A stretch of 64,000 bases of DNA from Palsa-504 sp963744005. Lineage in GTDB: Bacteria > Actinomycetota > Actinomycetes > Streptosporangiales > Streptosporangiaceae. The translations under genes were made by a program, and so were the position numbers. Positions within the stretch are counted from its first letter, which is position 1. The number at the start of each line of letters is the position of its first letter. Below, in pieces: positions 8,791 to 17,002 of the stretch. The notes under the pieces were generated by a model that did no database searches, was not told the DNA's origin, and was given only the letters and a program-made list of their open reading frames with translations. The DNA lies in assembly GCA_963744005.1 (NCBI GenBank), contig CAVURU010000003.1:2976001-3040000 (forward strand), given 5' to 3'.

Positions 8791-9528
8791 TTAAGGTTCC
8801 GCAGACAAGCTGAAGCCGGCCAGCAGGCCCTGGTAGGGCTTGGGCGGGGGCGGCGCGTACTCGTCCCGGGCGCTGGTGCGCAGGCCCAGGGCGACCAGGG
8901 CCTCGACCATCTTGACCGCGGCGGTGACCCCGTCGACCACGGGCAGGCCGAGCTCGCCGGTCAGCTCGGCGGCCAGGCCAGTCATCCCGGCGCAGCCGAG
9001 CACGATGACGTCGCAGCCGTCGGCGTCCCGGGCGGTCACGCACTGCTTGGCGATGACGGCCCGGGCCTCCGGGCCGTCCAGGGCCAGCACGGGCAGGTCG
9101 CAGGCGTGCACGCCGGTGCAGGCGCCAGGCCCGTACCGGCGGGTCAGGTCCCAGATGCCCGCCACGGTGCGGGGCAGGGTGGTGACCACGCTGTAGGAGC
9201 GGCCCAGGTAGGCGGCGGTCCGCATGGCGGCCTCGGCGATCCCGGCCACCGGCCCGACGGCCAGCTCGCGGGCGGCGTCCAGGCCGGGGTCGCCGAAGCA
9301 GGCGATGACGTGCCCGTCGGCGCCCAGCCGCTCCCCCTCGGCCACCGCGGCCAGCACCCCGGGCACGGCCAGGGCCTCGTCGTAGTGGCTCTCGATCGAG
9401 GCCGGGCCCATGTCCGGGGTGACGGCGGTGACGGTGGTGCCGGGCCCGGCCACCGCCCGGGCGCTGTGACCGATGGCTTCGGTCATGGCCTGGGTGGTAT
9501 TCGGGTTGATGACCTGGATCCAGGTCAT
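8791..9528 (-). CDS. Hydantoin/aspartate-glutamate racemase family protein
   Basis: The 245-residue protein starts at ATG 9528, whose ATGA overlaps the stop of the permease gene. It begins IQVINPNTTQAMTEAIG, the hallmark of hydantoin racemases. The two catalytic cysteines of the Asp/Glu racemase fold are in VIACFGDPGLDAARE and VIVLGCAGMTGL. The family interconverts D- and L-hydantoins or related cyclic ureides in the cytosol. Coupling to an NCS1 permease fits uptake and racemisation of a hydantoin or allantoin-like compound, but no hydantoinase or carbamoylase gene is present in the window. Confidence 0.9.
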   Translation of the reverse strand: MTWIQVINPNTTQAMTEAIGHSARAVAGPGTTVTAVTPDMGPASIESHYDEALAVPGVLAAVAEGERLGADGHVIACFGDPGLDAARELAVGPVAGIAEAAMRTAAYLGRSYSVVTTLPRTVAGIWDLTRRYGPGACTGVHACDLPVLALDGPEARAVIAKQCVTARDADGCDVIVLGCAGMTGLAAELTGELGLPVVDGVTAAVKMVEALVALGLRTSARDEYAPPPPKPYQGLLAGFSLSAEP

Positions 9529-11070
9529 AGCGCGGTCTCGGCCTTCCGGCCGTCGGAGGCGAGCTCCGGCTCGCGGTCCAGGTCGGTGATGACCGGCGAG
9601 GTCCGCTCCAGCAGCATGAACAGGACGAAGCCGAGGCCGCAGCCGATGAACCAGGAGTAGTCGGAGATCCAGCCCACGCCCAGGCTGGGCCAGGCGACCG
9701 GGATGACCACCGCGGCGACGGCCGGGAAGGCCGGCCAGGATGGTGGCCTTGATGGCGTTCGGGTTGTAGCCGCCGCGGAACCAGTACCGGCCGGCCGGGT
9801 TGCGGGTGTACAGGTCGTCGACCCAGACCCGCTCCTTGCTGATGAAGTAGTAGCCGGCGATGAGGATGCCGAACAGCGGCCCGATCAGCGCGCCGAGCAG
9901 GCCCAGGGTGTAGTCGATGGCCTTGGGGTTGTCGTACCAGTTCCACGGGGTGAGCAGCACCGACCCGACGGCGGCGATCATGCCGCCCATCCGCCAGCTG
10001 ATCTTCTGCGGGCTGACGTTGGAGAAGTCGAAGGCGGGCGAGATGAAGTTGGCCACGATGTTGATGCCGACGGTGGCGGTGACGAAGGTCAGGCCGCCGA
10101 GCAGGATGGCGAAGGTGGTGTTGATCTGCTGCACGGTCTGGATCGGGTCGGTGATCAGCTTGCCGTAGACCGGCACGGTGGCCGAGGCGGTGACCACGGT
10201 CAGGATGGAGAAGAACAGGTAGTTGACGGGCAGGCCGAGCAGGTTGCCCCGCTTGACCGTCTTGAACGACTTGCCGTACCGGGCGAAGTCGCCGAAGTTG
10301 AGCATCGGGCCGGCGAAGTAGGCCACGACCAGCGCGACGGCGTTGATGGTGGTGTAGATCGAGTGGGAGATGTCCAGCTTGGGCCCGGTGGACAGGTTGA
10401 GGCTGAGGTGGCTCCAGCCGGCCTTGCTGACCAGGTAGACGGCCAGGGCGATCATGACCAGGTAGACGGCCGGGCCGGCCCAGTCGATGAACTTGCGGAT
10501 GGCGTCCATGCCGCGCCAGAAGACCGCGCCCTGGGCGACCCACAAGATGGCGTAGCTGATGTAGCCCAGCGCGGACAGGCCGAGGAAGGTATGGGTTTCC
10601 AGGCTGGCCAGGCCGGGCCAGAACTTGAGGAAGACGATGTCCAGGGCGGTGGAGGCCAGGTAGGTCTGCACCCCGTACCAGGCGATGGCGATCGAGCCGC
10701 GGATGAGGGCGGGCACGTTGGCCCCGGTGACGCCGAAGATGGCCCGGTTGATGACCGGGAACGGCACCCCGGCCAGCTGGCTGGGCTTGGCCACCAGGTT
10801 GGCGAAGAGCTGGACGATGATGATGCCGACGATGAGCGCGATAAGCACCTGCCAGCTGGCGATGCCCAGGGCGAACAGGCTGCCCGCGGTGACGTAGCCG
10901 CCGACGCTGTGCACATCGGACATCCAGAAGGCGAAAATGTTGTAGGAGGACCAGCTCTGCCTGGTCAGCGGAGCCAGGTCGAGGTTGACCAGCGCGGGGT
11001 CATACCCTGGCTTGATGACGGGCGCGCCGGGCCGTTCGGTGTCAACGGCGGCGGAAACGGTGTCGGTCAT
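9525..11070 (-). CDS. NCS1-family permease (hydantoin/allantoin/cytosine type), one frameshift
   Basis: A roughly 514-residue transporter is read from ATG 11070. It shows the NCS1 start (NLDLAPLTRQSWSSYNIFAFW), about twelve hydrophobic helices and FPVINRAIFGVTGANVPAL, the conserved helix-3 region. Near 9722-9726 a run of C is one base too long. Removing one C turns an unrelated tail into LPAVAAVVIPVAWPSLGV, ending at 9525. The family imports nucleobases, hydantoins or allantoin with Na+ or H+. It is coupled by ATGA to the racemase and divergent from the XRE-cupin regulator, so the three probably form a regulated uptake unit. Confidence 0.87.
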
Positions 11071-11117
11071 GCGGGGTCCTCAGCGGGGGAAGGGGAACGA
11101 GGCCATGCATCGATCAC

Positions 11118-11133
11118 TTCACGATGACGTGAA
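11118..11133. promoter_or_regulatory. Palindromic operator candidate between permease and XRE-cupin gene
   Basis: The intergenic region 11071-11195 carries the perfect inverted repeat TTCACG-ATGA-CGTGAA. Its position in the divergent promoter region suggests a binding site for the adjacent XRE-cupin regulator, probably controlling both the permease/racemase operon and its own gene. Confidence 0.45.
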
Positions 11134-11195
11134 CCCATGACTTCAAAAGTGACTCGCTGTTTCGGACCGGTTAAATCTCGTGAGCTGACGGCGCG

Positions 11196-11826
11196 ATGAG
11201 CAGCGGCGCGGAGCTGGCCGCGGTGACGAGCGAGTCGCTGGGCGCCCGGCTGCGCGAGCTGCGGCAGCAGACGGGCGTGACGCTCCGGGAGCTGGCGCAG
11301 GCTGGGCATCTCGCCCAGCGCGGTGTCGCAGATCGAGCGGGGCGTGCTGCGCCCGTCGGTCAGCCGGCTGATCGCGTACGTCTCCGCGCTGGGGGTGCCG
11401 CTGTCGGCGGTGTTCGAGTCGGAGCTGGAGAAGAACCCGGAGGGCTCGAACGGCGATGGCTCCGCGCTGGGCAGCGCGGAGCCATCACGGTTCGCTATCC
11501 GGCGCTCCTGGGAGGTCGCGCCGCTGGAGCTGGGCGGCGGGGTGACATTCCGGCGGCTGGCGCCGGTGCCGACGCCCGGCCTGGAGTTCTTCGAGTCGGT
11601 CTATCCGCCCGGGGCCAGCTCCAACATGCACGGCGAGCGGCTACGGCACGAGGGCTACGAGGTGGGCACGGTCACGGCCGGGGAGCTGACCATCGATTTC
11701 GACTCCGACGTGGTGACCCTGGCGGCCGGCGACTCGATCACGTACCCGTGTGACCGGGCGCACCTGATCTCGAACCGTTCGGCTTCGGTGGTCGCCGTGG
11801 CCACCTGGATCATCGTCAACCGGTAG
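11196..11826 (+). CDS. XRE-family regulator with C-terminal cupin domain, one frameshift
   Basis: The gene starts at ATG 11196. Residues 16-40 begin a helix-turn-helix (LGARLRELRQQTGVTLRELA). The frame is then lost near 11303-11310, and the neighbouring frame continues with SPSAVSQIERGVLRPSVSRL, the recognition helix of the same domain. The C-terminal 110 residues are a cupin with SNMHGERLRHEGYEVGTVTAG and an AGDSITYPCDRAH motif. Repaired length is about 210 residues, normal for this class. Such regulators sense a small metabolite through the cupin and control adjacent transport genes. The divergent permease/racemase operon is the likely target. Confidence 0.85.
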
Positions 11827-11836
11827 GGCTGGCTGG

Positions 11837-12730
11837 TCAGCTGCCGTAGGCGCCGGCGCTGATGTCGGCGAGCAGGGTGGGCCCGGACGGCTGCCAGCCG
11901 AGGAGCTGCCGGGTGGCAGCGCTGGAGGCGGCCAGGTCCATGCCGAAGAACATGCCGATCCAGCCGAAGTGCGCGGGCACGTCGCCGGGGGCGATGGAGG
12001 CGACGGGCAGGCCGAGCTGGCGGCCGATGGCCTCGGCGATGTCCCGGGTGGCGACACCTTCCTCGGCCACGGCGTGCAGCCGGGCGCCGGCCGGGGCCTT
12101 GGCCAGGCCGAGGACGGTCATCCGGGCCGCGTCGGACAGGTGCACGGCGGCCCACCGGTTGGTCCCGTCGCCGGGGTAGCCGGAGACGCCCTTCTCGCGG
12201 GCCACGGCGGTGATGGCGGCGATGAAGCCGTGGTCGCCGTGGCCGTGCACGGTGGGCGCGAAGCGCAGGCTGACCGAGTGGACGCCGCGGCCGACGAAGT
12301 CCAGGGCCAGGTTCTCGCTGCCACCGCGCGGGGAGTCCGGGCCGACGGCCGGGGACGGGTCGTCCTCGGTGCCCGGGCGGCCCTGGGTCAGGCCGGCCAC
12401 GCCGGAGGCGAGCAGGAAGGGCCGGCCGGAGCCGGCCAGCACGTCGCCGATGGTCTGCACGGCGGCCCGCTCGGCGGCGTTGGAGGCGGCCGGGTTCGAC
12501 CAGTCGTGCTTGTTGGCCAGGTGGATGACGGCCTCGGCGGCCTGCGCGCCGGCCTGCAGGCTGGCCAGGTCGTCCAGGTCGCCGCGCAGCACGGTGACCC
12601 CCTTGGCGGTCAGGGCGGCGGCCGAGGCGTCGGACCGGGCCAGCCCGGTGACCTGGTGCCCGGCGGCGAGCAGCTCATCGACGGTGGCGGAGCCGATCCA
12701 GCCGGAGGCTCCGGTAACGAAAACGTGCAT
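11837..12730 (-). CDS. NAD(P)-dependent epimerase/extended SDR oxidoreductase
   Basis: The 297-residue Rossmann protein begins MHVFVTGASGWIGSATVDEL, which contains the TGxxGxxG nucleotide site. GDLDDLASL follows the second strand, and the conserved substrate region is SLRFAPTVHGHGDHGF. The usual YxxxK is not obvious: the expected position reads SGVAGLTQGRPGTEDD. This is common in the SDR subgroup near Streptomyces TetR genes. It probably reduces a small carbonyl or lactone. The gene is divergent from the TetR regulator at 12858, and the shared intergenic region carries three matching palindromes, so repression by that TetR is likely. Confidence 0.85.
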   Translation of the reverse strand: MHVFVTGASGWIGSATVDELLAAGHQVTGLARSDASAAALTAKGVTVLRGDLDDLASLQAGAQAAEAVIHLANKHDWSNPAASNAAERAAVQTIGDVLAGSGRPFLLASGVAGLTQGRPGTEDDPSPAVGPDSPRGGSENLALDFVGRGVHSVSLRFAPTVHGHGDHGFIAAITAVAREKGVSGYPGDGTNRWAAVHLSDAARMTVLGLAKAPAGARLHAVAEEGVATRDIAEAIGRQLGLPVASIAPGDVPAHFGWIGMFFGMDLAASSAATRQLLGWQPSGPTLLADISAGAYGS

Positions 12731-12770
12731 GGCTGTCTCCTTCGGCTCCGCGGCGGGCGGAGCGCTATGA

Positions 12771-12828
12771 TGTCAGTGACTGATGTCAGTTACAGACATG
12801 ACGATACACATGATGGCAGTGACTGTCA
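12771..12828. promoter_or_regulatory. Three TetR operator-like palindromes in the SDR/TetR divergent promoter
   Basis: Three related imperfect palindromes occur: 12771-12783 with core TCAGTGACTGA, 12784-12798 TGTCAGTTACAGACA and 12814-12828 TGGCAGTGACTGTCA. The common half-site is TGTCAG/CTGACA. The second and third are exactly 30 bases apart, close to three helical turns. They sit between the SDR start (12730) and the TetR start (12858), which suits cooperative binding by the TetR product. Confidence 0.6.
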
Positions 12829-12857
12829 TCGTCGGCGAGCGGCATTAGAGTGGAGGC

Positions 12858-13478
12858 ATGGTGCGTTGGCAGCCGGGCGCGAAAGAGCGCCTGCAGGCCG
12901 CGGCGCTCGAGCTGTTCGCCACGCGCGGGTTCGAGCAGGTGACCGCGGCGGAGATCGCCCAGTCGGTGGGGCTCACCGAGCGCACCTTCTTCCGGCACTT
13001 CGCCGACAAGCGCGAGGCGCTGTTCTACGGGCAGGAGGAGTTCCTGCGGGCGTTCATCGACGGAGTCGAGGACGCGCCGGCGGGCTCGTCACCGTTCCAG
13101 GTGGTGGAGGCGTCGCTCCGTTCGGCGGCCGTGCTCTTCCCGGACGAGCGCAGGCCGTTTTCCCGGCTGCGGCAGACGGTCATCGAGCAGAACCCGGCGC
13201 TGCAGGAACGGGAGCGGCACAAGATGGCGGGCCTGGCCACCGCGGTGGCCGGGGCGCTGCGGGCGCGGGGCATCAGCGAGCCTGCCGCCACGCTGGCCGC
13301 GGAGTCCGGGACCACCGTCTTCGGCATCGCGTTCGCGCAGTGGATCCGGGACGGCGAGGAACGGTCGCTGGCCGAGATCGCCGCCGGGGTGCTGGGCGAG
13401 CTGCACAACCTGACCGCTCGGCCGGAGACGGCCGGGAGCGGGGCGCCGACCAGCCCGGGCCAGCGGGCGGACAGGTAG
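12858..13478 (+). CDS. TetR-family transcriptional regulator
   Basis: This 206-residue regulator starts at ATG 12858. Residues 8-55 form the TetR DNA-binding domain (LELFATRGFEQVTAAEIAQS, then GLTERTFFRHFADKREALF with the usual T-FF-HF-DK pattern). The rest is the helical ligand-binding and dimer domain. Such proteins repress divergent genes until a ligand binds. The neighbouring SDR gene and the triple palindrome between them make autorepression and SDR control likely. A methyltransferase gene begins 13 bases after the stop, so it may be cotranscribed. Confidence 0.92.
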   Translation: MVRWQPGAKERLQAAALELFATRGFEQVTAAEIAQSVGLTERTFFRHFADKREALFYGQEEFLRAFIDGVEDAPAGSSPFQVVEASLRSAAVLFPDERRPFSRLRQTVIEQNPALQERERHKMAGLATAVAGALRARGISEPAATLAAESGTTVFGIAFAQWIRDGEERSLAEIAAGVLGELHNLTARPETAGSGAPTSPGQRADR

Positions 13479-13491
13479 CTGCGGGCCCGGG

Positions 13492-14306
13492 ATGGCGGAC
13501 GAGGTCCGGTTCGCTCGTGACCTGTACCGGGGAACGGCGGCCGCTTACGAACGATACCGACGGCCCTATCCAGGAGCGATGACCGCGGGCCTGGTCCGCG
13601 ACGCCCGGGTCTCCGGTCGTGGCCGGCTGCTGGATCTGGCCTGCGGGACCGGCCAGCTCGCCTTTGCGCTGCTCGGCTGGTTCGCCGAGGTCTGGGCGGT
13701 CGACCAGGAGCCGGACATGGTCGAGGCGGTGCGGGCCAAGGCGGCCGCGGCCGGGGCCGGGAATCTCCGGCCGGTGGTGTCGAGCGCGGAGACGCTCAGC
13801 GCCGAGCCGGAGTACTTCGAGCTGGCCGTCATCGGTAACGCGTTCCACCGGCTGGACCGGGAACGGGCCGCGGGCCGGATCTTCGGCTGGCTTCAGCCCG
13901 GCGGCCACCTGGCGCTGTGCTGGTCGTCCCAGCCGTGGACCGGTGAGCAGAGCTGGCAGCAGGCGCTGGCCGCCGTCCTGGACAGGTGGAAGGCGGCGCT
14001 CGGCGCGGAGCAGCGGATCCCGGCGGCCTGGGAACAGGCACGGTCACGCAGGCCCGACGCCCAGGTGCTCTCGGACGCCGGATTCGAGCGGGCCGGCGTC
14101 ATGAGCACGGTATCGACCACCGGTGGACCCTGGCCGAGCTGGCCGGGCTGATCAGGTCAACGTCATTCCTGGCCCCCGCGGTACTCGCTGACCAGGCCGC
14201 AGCATTGGAGGCCGACCTGACGGCCAGCCTGAGCCCCTACAGCGACGATGGCGTTTTCCCCGAGACGGTGAGCTTTGCCTACGAGCTGGCCCTAAAGCCT
14301 GGCTAG
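13492..14306 (+). CDS. Class I SAM-dependent methyltransferase, one frameshift
   Basis: The start at 13492 gives RDLYRGTAAAYERYRRPYPG, typical of small-molecule methyltransferases. Next come the SAM-binding motif LLDLACGTGQLAFALLGWF, the acidic AVDQEPDMV and the post-I motifs. At about 14099 one base appears to be missing. Adding it changes the reading to HEHGIDHRWTLAELAGLIRS and on to the stop at 14306, a typical end of this family (substrate cap and C-terminal helix). Repaired length is about 271 residues. The substrate is unknown. It lies 13 bases after the TetR gene in the same direction. Confidence 0.83.
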
Positions 14307-14359
14307 CCGGGTCCTCAGGCGCGCCGGCCAACGGTTCAGGCGCCGGCGACCAGCCCTGA

Positions 14360-14399
14360 CCGCCGGGCCGGCCGGGTCACCCGGCAGCCGGCCCGGCGG
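14360..14399. terminator. GC-rich hairpin, bidirectional terminator candidate
   Basis: A perfect 13-base inverted repeat (CCGCCGGGCCGGC and its complement) encloses a 14-base loop that itself contains CGGG/CCCG. It lies between the convergent methyltransferase (ends 14306) and metalloprotease (ends 14412). No U-tract follows, as is common in actinomycetes. Confidence 0.6.
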
Positions 14400-14411
14400 G
14401 GCTGGCGGTCC

Positions 14412-15089
14412 TCAGCCGAGGACGGCGGCGAGCGTGTCGCCGGTCAGCTCGGGCCAGCTGCCGAACAGGTAGCTACGGGCCCGGGTGATCTGGTCGGCGG
14501 TCAGGTGGATCACGGCCGGGTCGCCGGACCGGCCGCGTTTTCCTTGCGTCATGACGTTGTGCGGGTCGGCGAGGCCGGTGTCGGCGCAGCCGTCGGAGTA
14601 GGTGGCGTCGTCGGCCGGGTCGCTGGCGTGGGTGTGCAGCAGGCCGAGGTAGTGGCCGAACTCGTGGGCCAGGGCGATGCCCCGCCACGACCCGGCGACG
14701 TCGTCGCCCTTCTCCTCCTCCTGGGTGGTGAGGATGATGCCGTGCGGGCCGTCGGCCCAGGGCAGCGGACTGCTCCCGGCGCCCTCGTCGGTCGATTCGA
14801 TGTAGAACACGTTGACGTGGGCCTGGCCGGGGTCCCAGCCGTGGGCCCGCACGGTGTCGGTCTCCGGCCCGGTGACGTCGAGCAGGCCGGGCGCGACCCA
14901 GGGCCGCACCGACTCCAGGATCAGGGTGACGCCGCCCTGCGCCCAGATGGACGAGGCGATGGCCACATCGGAGGCGACCACGCCGTTGTCGTCCAGCGGC
15001 CCGCGGCCGTCCTCGCCGGTGATGATGTAGAAGCGCAGGGCCACGGTCACCGGGACCTGGACCGGGCCCGGGGTCAGGTCATCGGACAT
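14412..15089 (-). CDS. Metzincin-type zinc metalloprotease without signal peptide
   Basis: The 225-residue protein starts at ATG 15089, two bases after the stop of the small gene upstream, which implies coupled translation. The zinc site is IALAHEFGHYLGLLHTH, the HExxHxxGxxH of metzincins, and DPHNVMTQG supplies the Met-turn. This points to a pappalysin/reprolysin-like peptidase. Two Cys-bearing segments (SDGCADTG) lie between them. There is no signal peptide or membrane helix, which is unusual for this clan because most members are secreted. It may act inside the cell, leave by a non-Sec route, or depend on its 95-residue partner. Confidence 0.85.
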   Translation of the reverse strand: MSDDLTPGPVQVPVTVALRFYIITGEDGRGPLDDNGVVASDVAIASSIWAQGGVTLILESVRPWVAPGLLDVTGPETDTVRAHGWDPGQAHVNVFYIESTDEGAGSSPLPWADGPHGIILTTQEEEKGDDVAGSWRGIALAHEFGHYLGLLHTHASDPADDATYSDGCADTGLADPHNVMTQGKRGRSGDPAVIHLTADQITRARSYLFGSWPELTGDTLAAVLG

Positions 15090-15091
15090 GG

Positions 15092-15379
15092 TCAGTACAT
15101 CCGGACCTGGTAGAACCACAGCAGGCCGCTGCCGGCCACGGTGTAGCGGACGGACACGTCGCGGTTCCCGGTCAGGGCGTCGCGCAGCAGCTGGAGCATG
15201 GCCAGCCGGGACACGGCCTCGGAGTCCAGCGAGCCGTTGAACTGGTAGATGCCGCCATCAGTGTTCTTCAGCCAGAAGATGACGCTCGGGGAGCCGATGG
15301 CCTCGACGGCGACGGACGTGACGTTGCCGTCCATGACGAAGGTGTCGTCGTTGGTCTGGGGATCGGTGGAATCGGACAT
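15092..15379 (-). CDS. Small protein coupled to the metalloprotease gene, function unknown
   Basis: This 95-residue protein is read from ATG 15379, with GCGAGG upstream; the frame is open further but this start has the better context. It is acidic at the N-terminus (SDSTDPQTNDDTF) and then appears to be mostly beta strands, including SPSVIFWLKNTDGGIYQFNG and SVRYTVAGSGLLWFYQVRMY. No signal peptide, metal site or known family is seen. The stop lies two bases before the protease start. A chaperone, inhibitor or delivery partner of the protease is possible by context only. Confidence 0.65.
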   Translation of the reverse strand: MSDSTDPQTNDDTFVMDGNVTSVAVEAIGSPSVIFWLKNTDGGIYQFNGSLDSEAVSRLAMLQLLRDALTGNRDVSVRYTVAGSGLLWFYQVRMY

Positions 15380-15483
15380 GATGACCTCGCGGGCGGACGC
15401 GACGGGACGGTCGGCGCTGTCATCAGTGAGGAGGCGGCGGGCCGGTTCTTGATACACGGCCTCAGGGCAAGGTTCGTGGTATC

Positions 15484-15553
15484 AACTGCTCGATCAGGTC
15501 CTGGACGAGAACTGCCCCGCTACGCCGAGGCCCTGGAGCGGCTCGGCCAGTGA
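15484..15553 (+). pseudogene. Possible remnant of an antitoxin 3' end upstream of doc
   Basis: In two adjacent frames the DNA reads SWYQLLDQVLDE and then ELPRYAEALERLGQ, ending in a TGA that overlaps the doc GTG start. One or two bases separate the frames. The helical, acidic composition and the overlap are what one expects of a Phd-type antitoxin tail, but no N-terminal DNA-binding part is present upstream, where the divergent small gene begins. Confidence 0.3.
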
Positions 15554-15930
15554 TCTACCTGACGCTGCCGGAACTGCTGCACGTGGCAGAACGGACGCTC
15601 GGGCCCGAGTACGCCGTACGCGACTACGGGCTGCTGGAAGCCGCCCTGGCCCGCCCGCAAGCCACGGCGTTCGGCAAGGATGCCTACCCGCACCTCGACG
15701 CCAAGGCCGCCGCCCTGCTGCACTCCATCGCCCGCAACCACGCACTCATCGATGGCGACAAGCGGCTGTCGCTGGCCGCGGTCATCGCGTTTTACGGCGT
15801 CAACGGCCGCCGCCTGATCCTGACCAATGACCAGGCCTATGACCTGATCATCAGTGTCGCCGCCGGGCAGCTCGACAACGTCGACGACATAGCAGCGGTG
15901 CTCCAGCACGCCACACAGCCGCGCAGGTAA
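15550..15930 (+). CDS. Doc-type (Fic/DOC superfamily) toxin
   Basis: This 126-residue protein starts at GTG 15550 and begins IYLTLPELLHVAERTLGPEY, as Doc proteins do. The active-site loop NHALIDGDKRLSLAAVIAFY corresponds to the Doc/Fic HxFx(D/E)(A/G)NKR motif with Asp for Asn (GDKR). Doc phosphorylates EF-Tu and stops translation, and it is normally neutralised by an upstream Phd-like antitoxin. The GTG overlaps the stop of a short upstream frame (ELPRYAEALERLGQ), but no complete antitoxin gene fits in the 92 bases before it. It may be an orphan or domesticated toxin. Confidence 0.8.
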   Translation: MIYLTLPELLHVAERTLGPEYAVRDYGLLEAALARPQATAFGKDAYPHLDAKAAALLHSIARNHALIDGDKRLSLAAVIAFYGVNGRRLILTNDQAYDLIISVAAGQLDNVDDIAAVLQHATQPRR

Positions 15931-15941
15931 GCGGCCAGATC

Positions 15942-16946
15942 TCAGAAGGCGCCTGCGAGGCCGAGAAGGAGAACGACCAGCCAGCCAACGGTTCCTAGCA
16001 ATGGCATCACCTGCAGTACGATCCGGGTCGGCGACTGCTGGAGCAGTTTGCTGCCGTGCGCGTTCCGGCCATTGAAAATGGCGGAGTCCCTTCGCATTAT
16101 CAGGGAGCGCTCAATGGATACTGCCGTGGCTTTGCGGGCCTGAAGATAGGAGACACCCGCCCGGAGGGTAATGAAGAAGGCCAGCGATACGGCAAATCCC
16201 ATGGCGGCCGCGCTGGTGATAATGTCGTTTCTGGGCTCCGAATCCTGGCTGAGGGAAAACCCGCAGATGGCGATGAGTCCGGTCGAGATGTAGAAGAAGT
16301 TGTTGAGTTTCTGCCAGTTGAGAGTGTCCTCGTGCCGGTAGAGGTCAACGGCCAGGGTCAGGTGGCGCTCAAGAAGCTGCGTGTGCGCTGGCTGCCTGAC
16401 CCATACGGTCCTCGGTATCCCATCGGGCGGGGTCAGGGTGGTCATAGGCTGGAAGCCCATCTTCCGGTGCAACGCCACCGACGGGCGGTTCGGAGGATCG
16501 CTCACCACCGCGGCGATCAGCACATCTGATCCGGCTCGCTGGAGTATCCGCTCGTAGAGCTGGGTGGCTACGCCCTTGCCGGCATAAGCCTCGGAGACGC
16601 CAACCTGCTTTATCACGGTGAACTCGCTGAAGTTTTCAGCTACTTGCAGGTTGAGCCACTCATCGGCCTTGATCCGCTCCCGGCTATAGGCCACGACGAA
16701 GCCCGCGACCTTGCTGTCCACGCATGCGACATAGAAGAATTCGGCACGCTGGAGCAGCTCGTGGTAGTCCTCCAGCGAGTAGTCTGAAACAAGAAATCCG
16801 GTGTTCGATGCGGACTCCCCGGATTTCTTGAGAGACCTGTTCTCGGCAATTTCGAAAATCGCCGGTACATCTGCATCCTGAGCCGGGCGGATAAACACGT
16901 CATTGTCTTGCGCAACGAACATGTCGCCATGACGGATAGTATCCAT
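15942..16946 (-). CDS. GNAT acetyltransferase fused to a C-terminal membrane domain
   Basis: The 334-residue protein is read from ATG 16946; the frame is open further upstream, but that part overlaps the Nudix gene. Residues 10-180 form a GNAT domain with FIRPAQDADVPAIFEI, the acetyl-CoA loop VGVSEAYAGKGVATQLYERI and PSVALHRKMGFQPM. The rest holds about three hydrophobic helices: NNFFYISTGLIAICGFSL, one near 255-275 and a final one with MPLLGTVGWLVVLLLGLAG. Preceding these is LYRHEDTLNWQKLN, reminiscent of RipA/SLATT-like small membrane modules, but this is only an impression. Codon use is less GC-rich than in its neighbours, which suggests acquisition. A membrane-anchored acetyltransferase effector is possible. 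Confidence 0.75.
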   Translation of the reverse strand: MDTIRHGDMFVAQDNDVFIRPAQDADVPAIFEIAENRSLKKSGESASNTGFLVSDYSLEDYHELLQRAEFFYVACVDSKVAGFVVAYSRERIKADEWLNLQVAENFSEFTVIKQVGVSEAYAGKGVATQLYERILQRAGSDVLIAAVVSDPPNRPSVALHRKMGFQPMTTLTPPDGIPRTVWVRQPAHTQLLERHLTLAVDLYRHEDTLNWQKLNNFFYISTGLIAICGFSLSQDSEPRNDIITSAAAMGFAVSLAFFITLRAGVSYLQARKATAVSIERSLIMRRDSAIFNGRNAHGSKLLQQSPTRIVLQVMPLLGTVGWLVVLLLGLAGAF

Positions 16947-17002
16947 TTCGGTACTATCCCAGATGCCTGCTCCGTTGCACCCTGATCTGCGCATCGCCGC
17001 CC

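Noticed and set aside
8684..10543. Long minus-strand open frame of 619 codons across permease and racemase
   Set aside because: It is a shadow in another frame with low-complexity Arg/Pro/Gly composition; the real genes have recognisable motifs on the same strand.
8791..11070. A single 759-residue permease-racemase fusion protein
   Set aside because: The fusion exists only because one extra C shifts the permease frame into the racemase frame; the correct reading gives an ATGA overlap of two genes.
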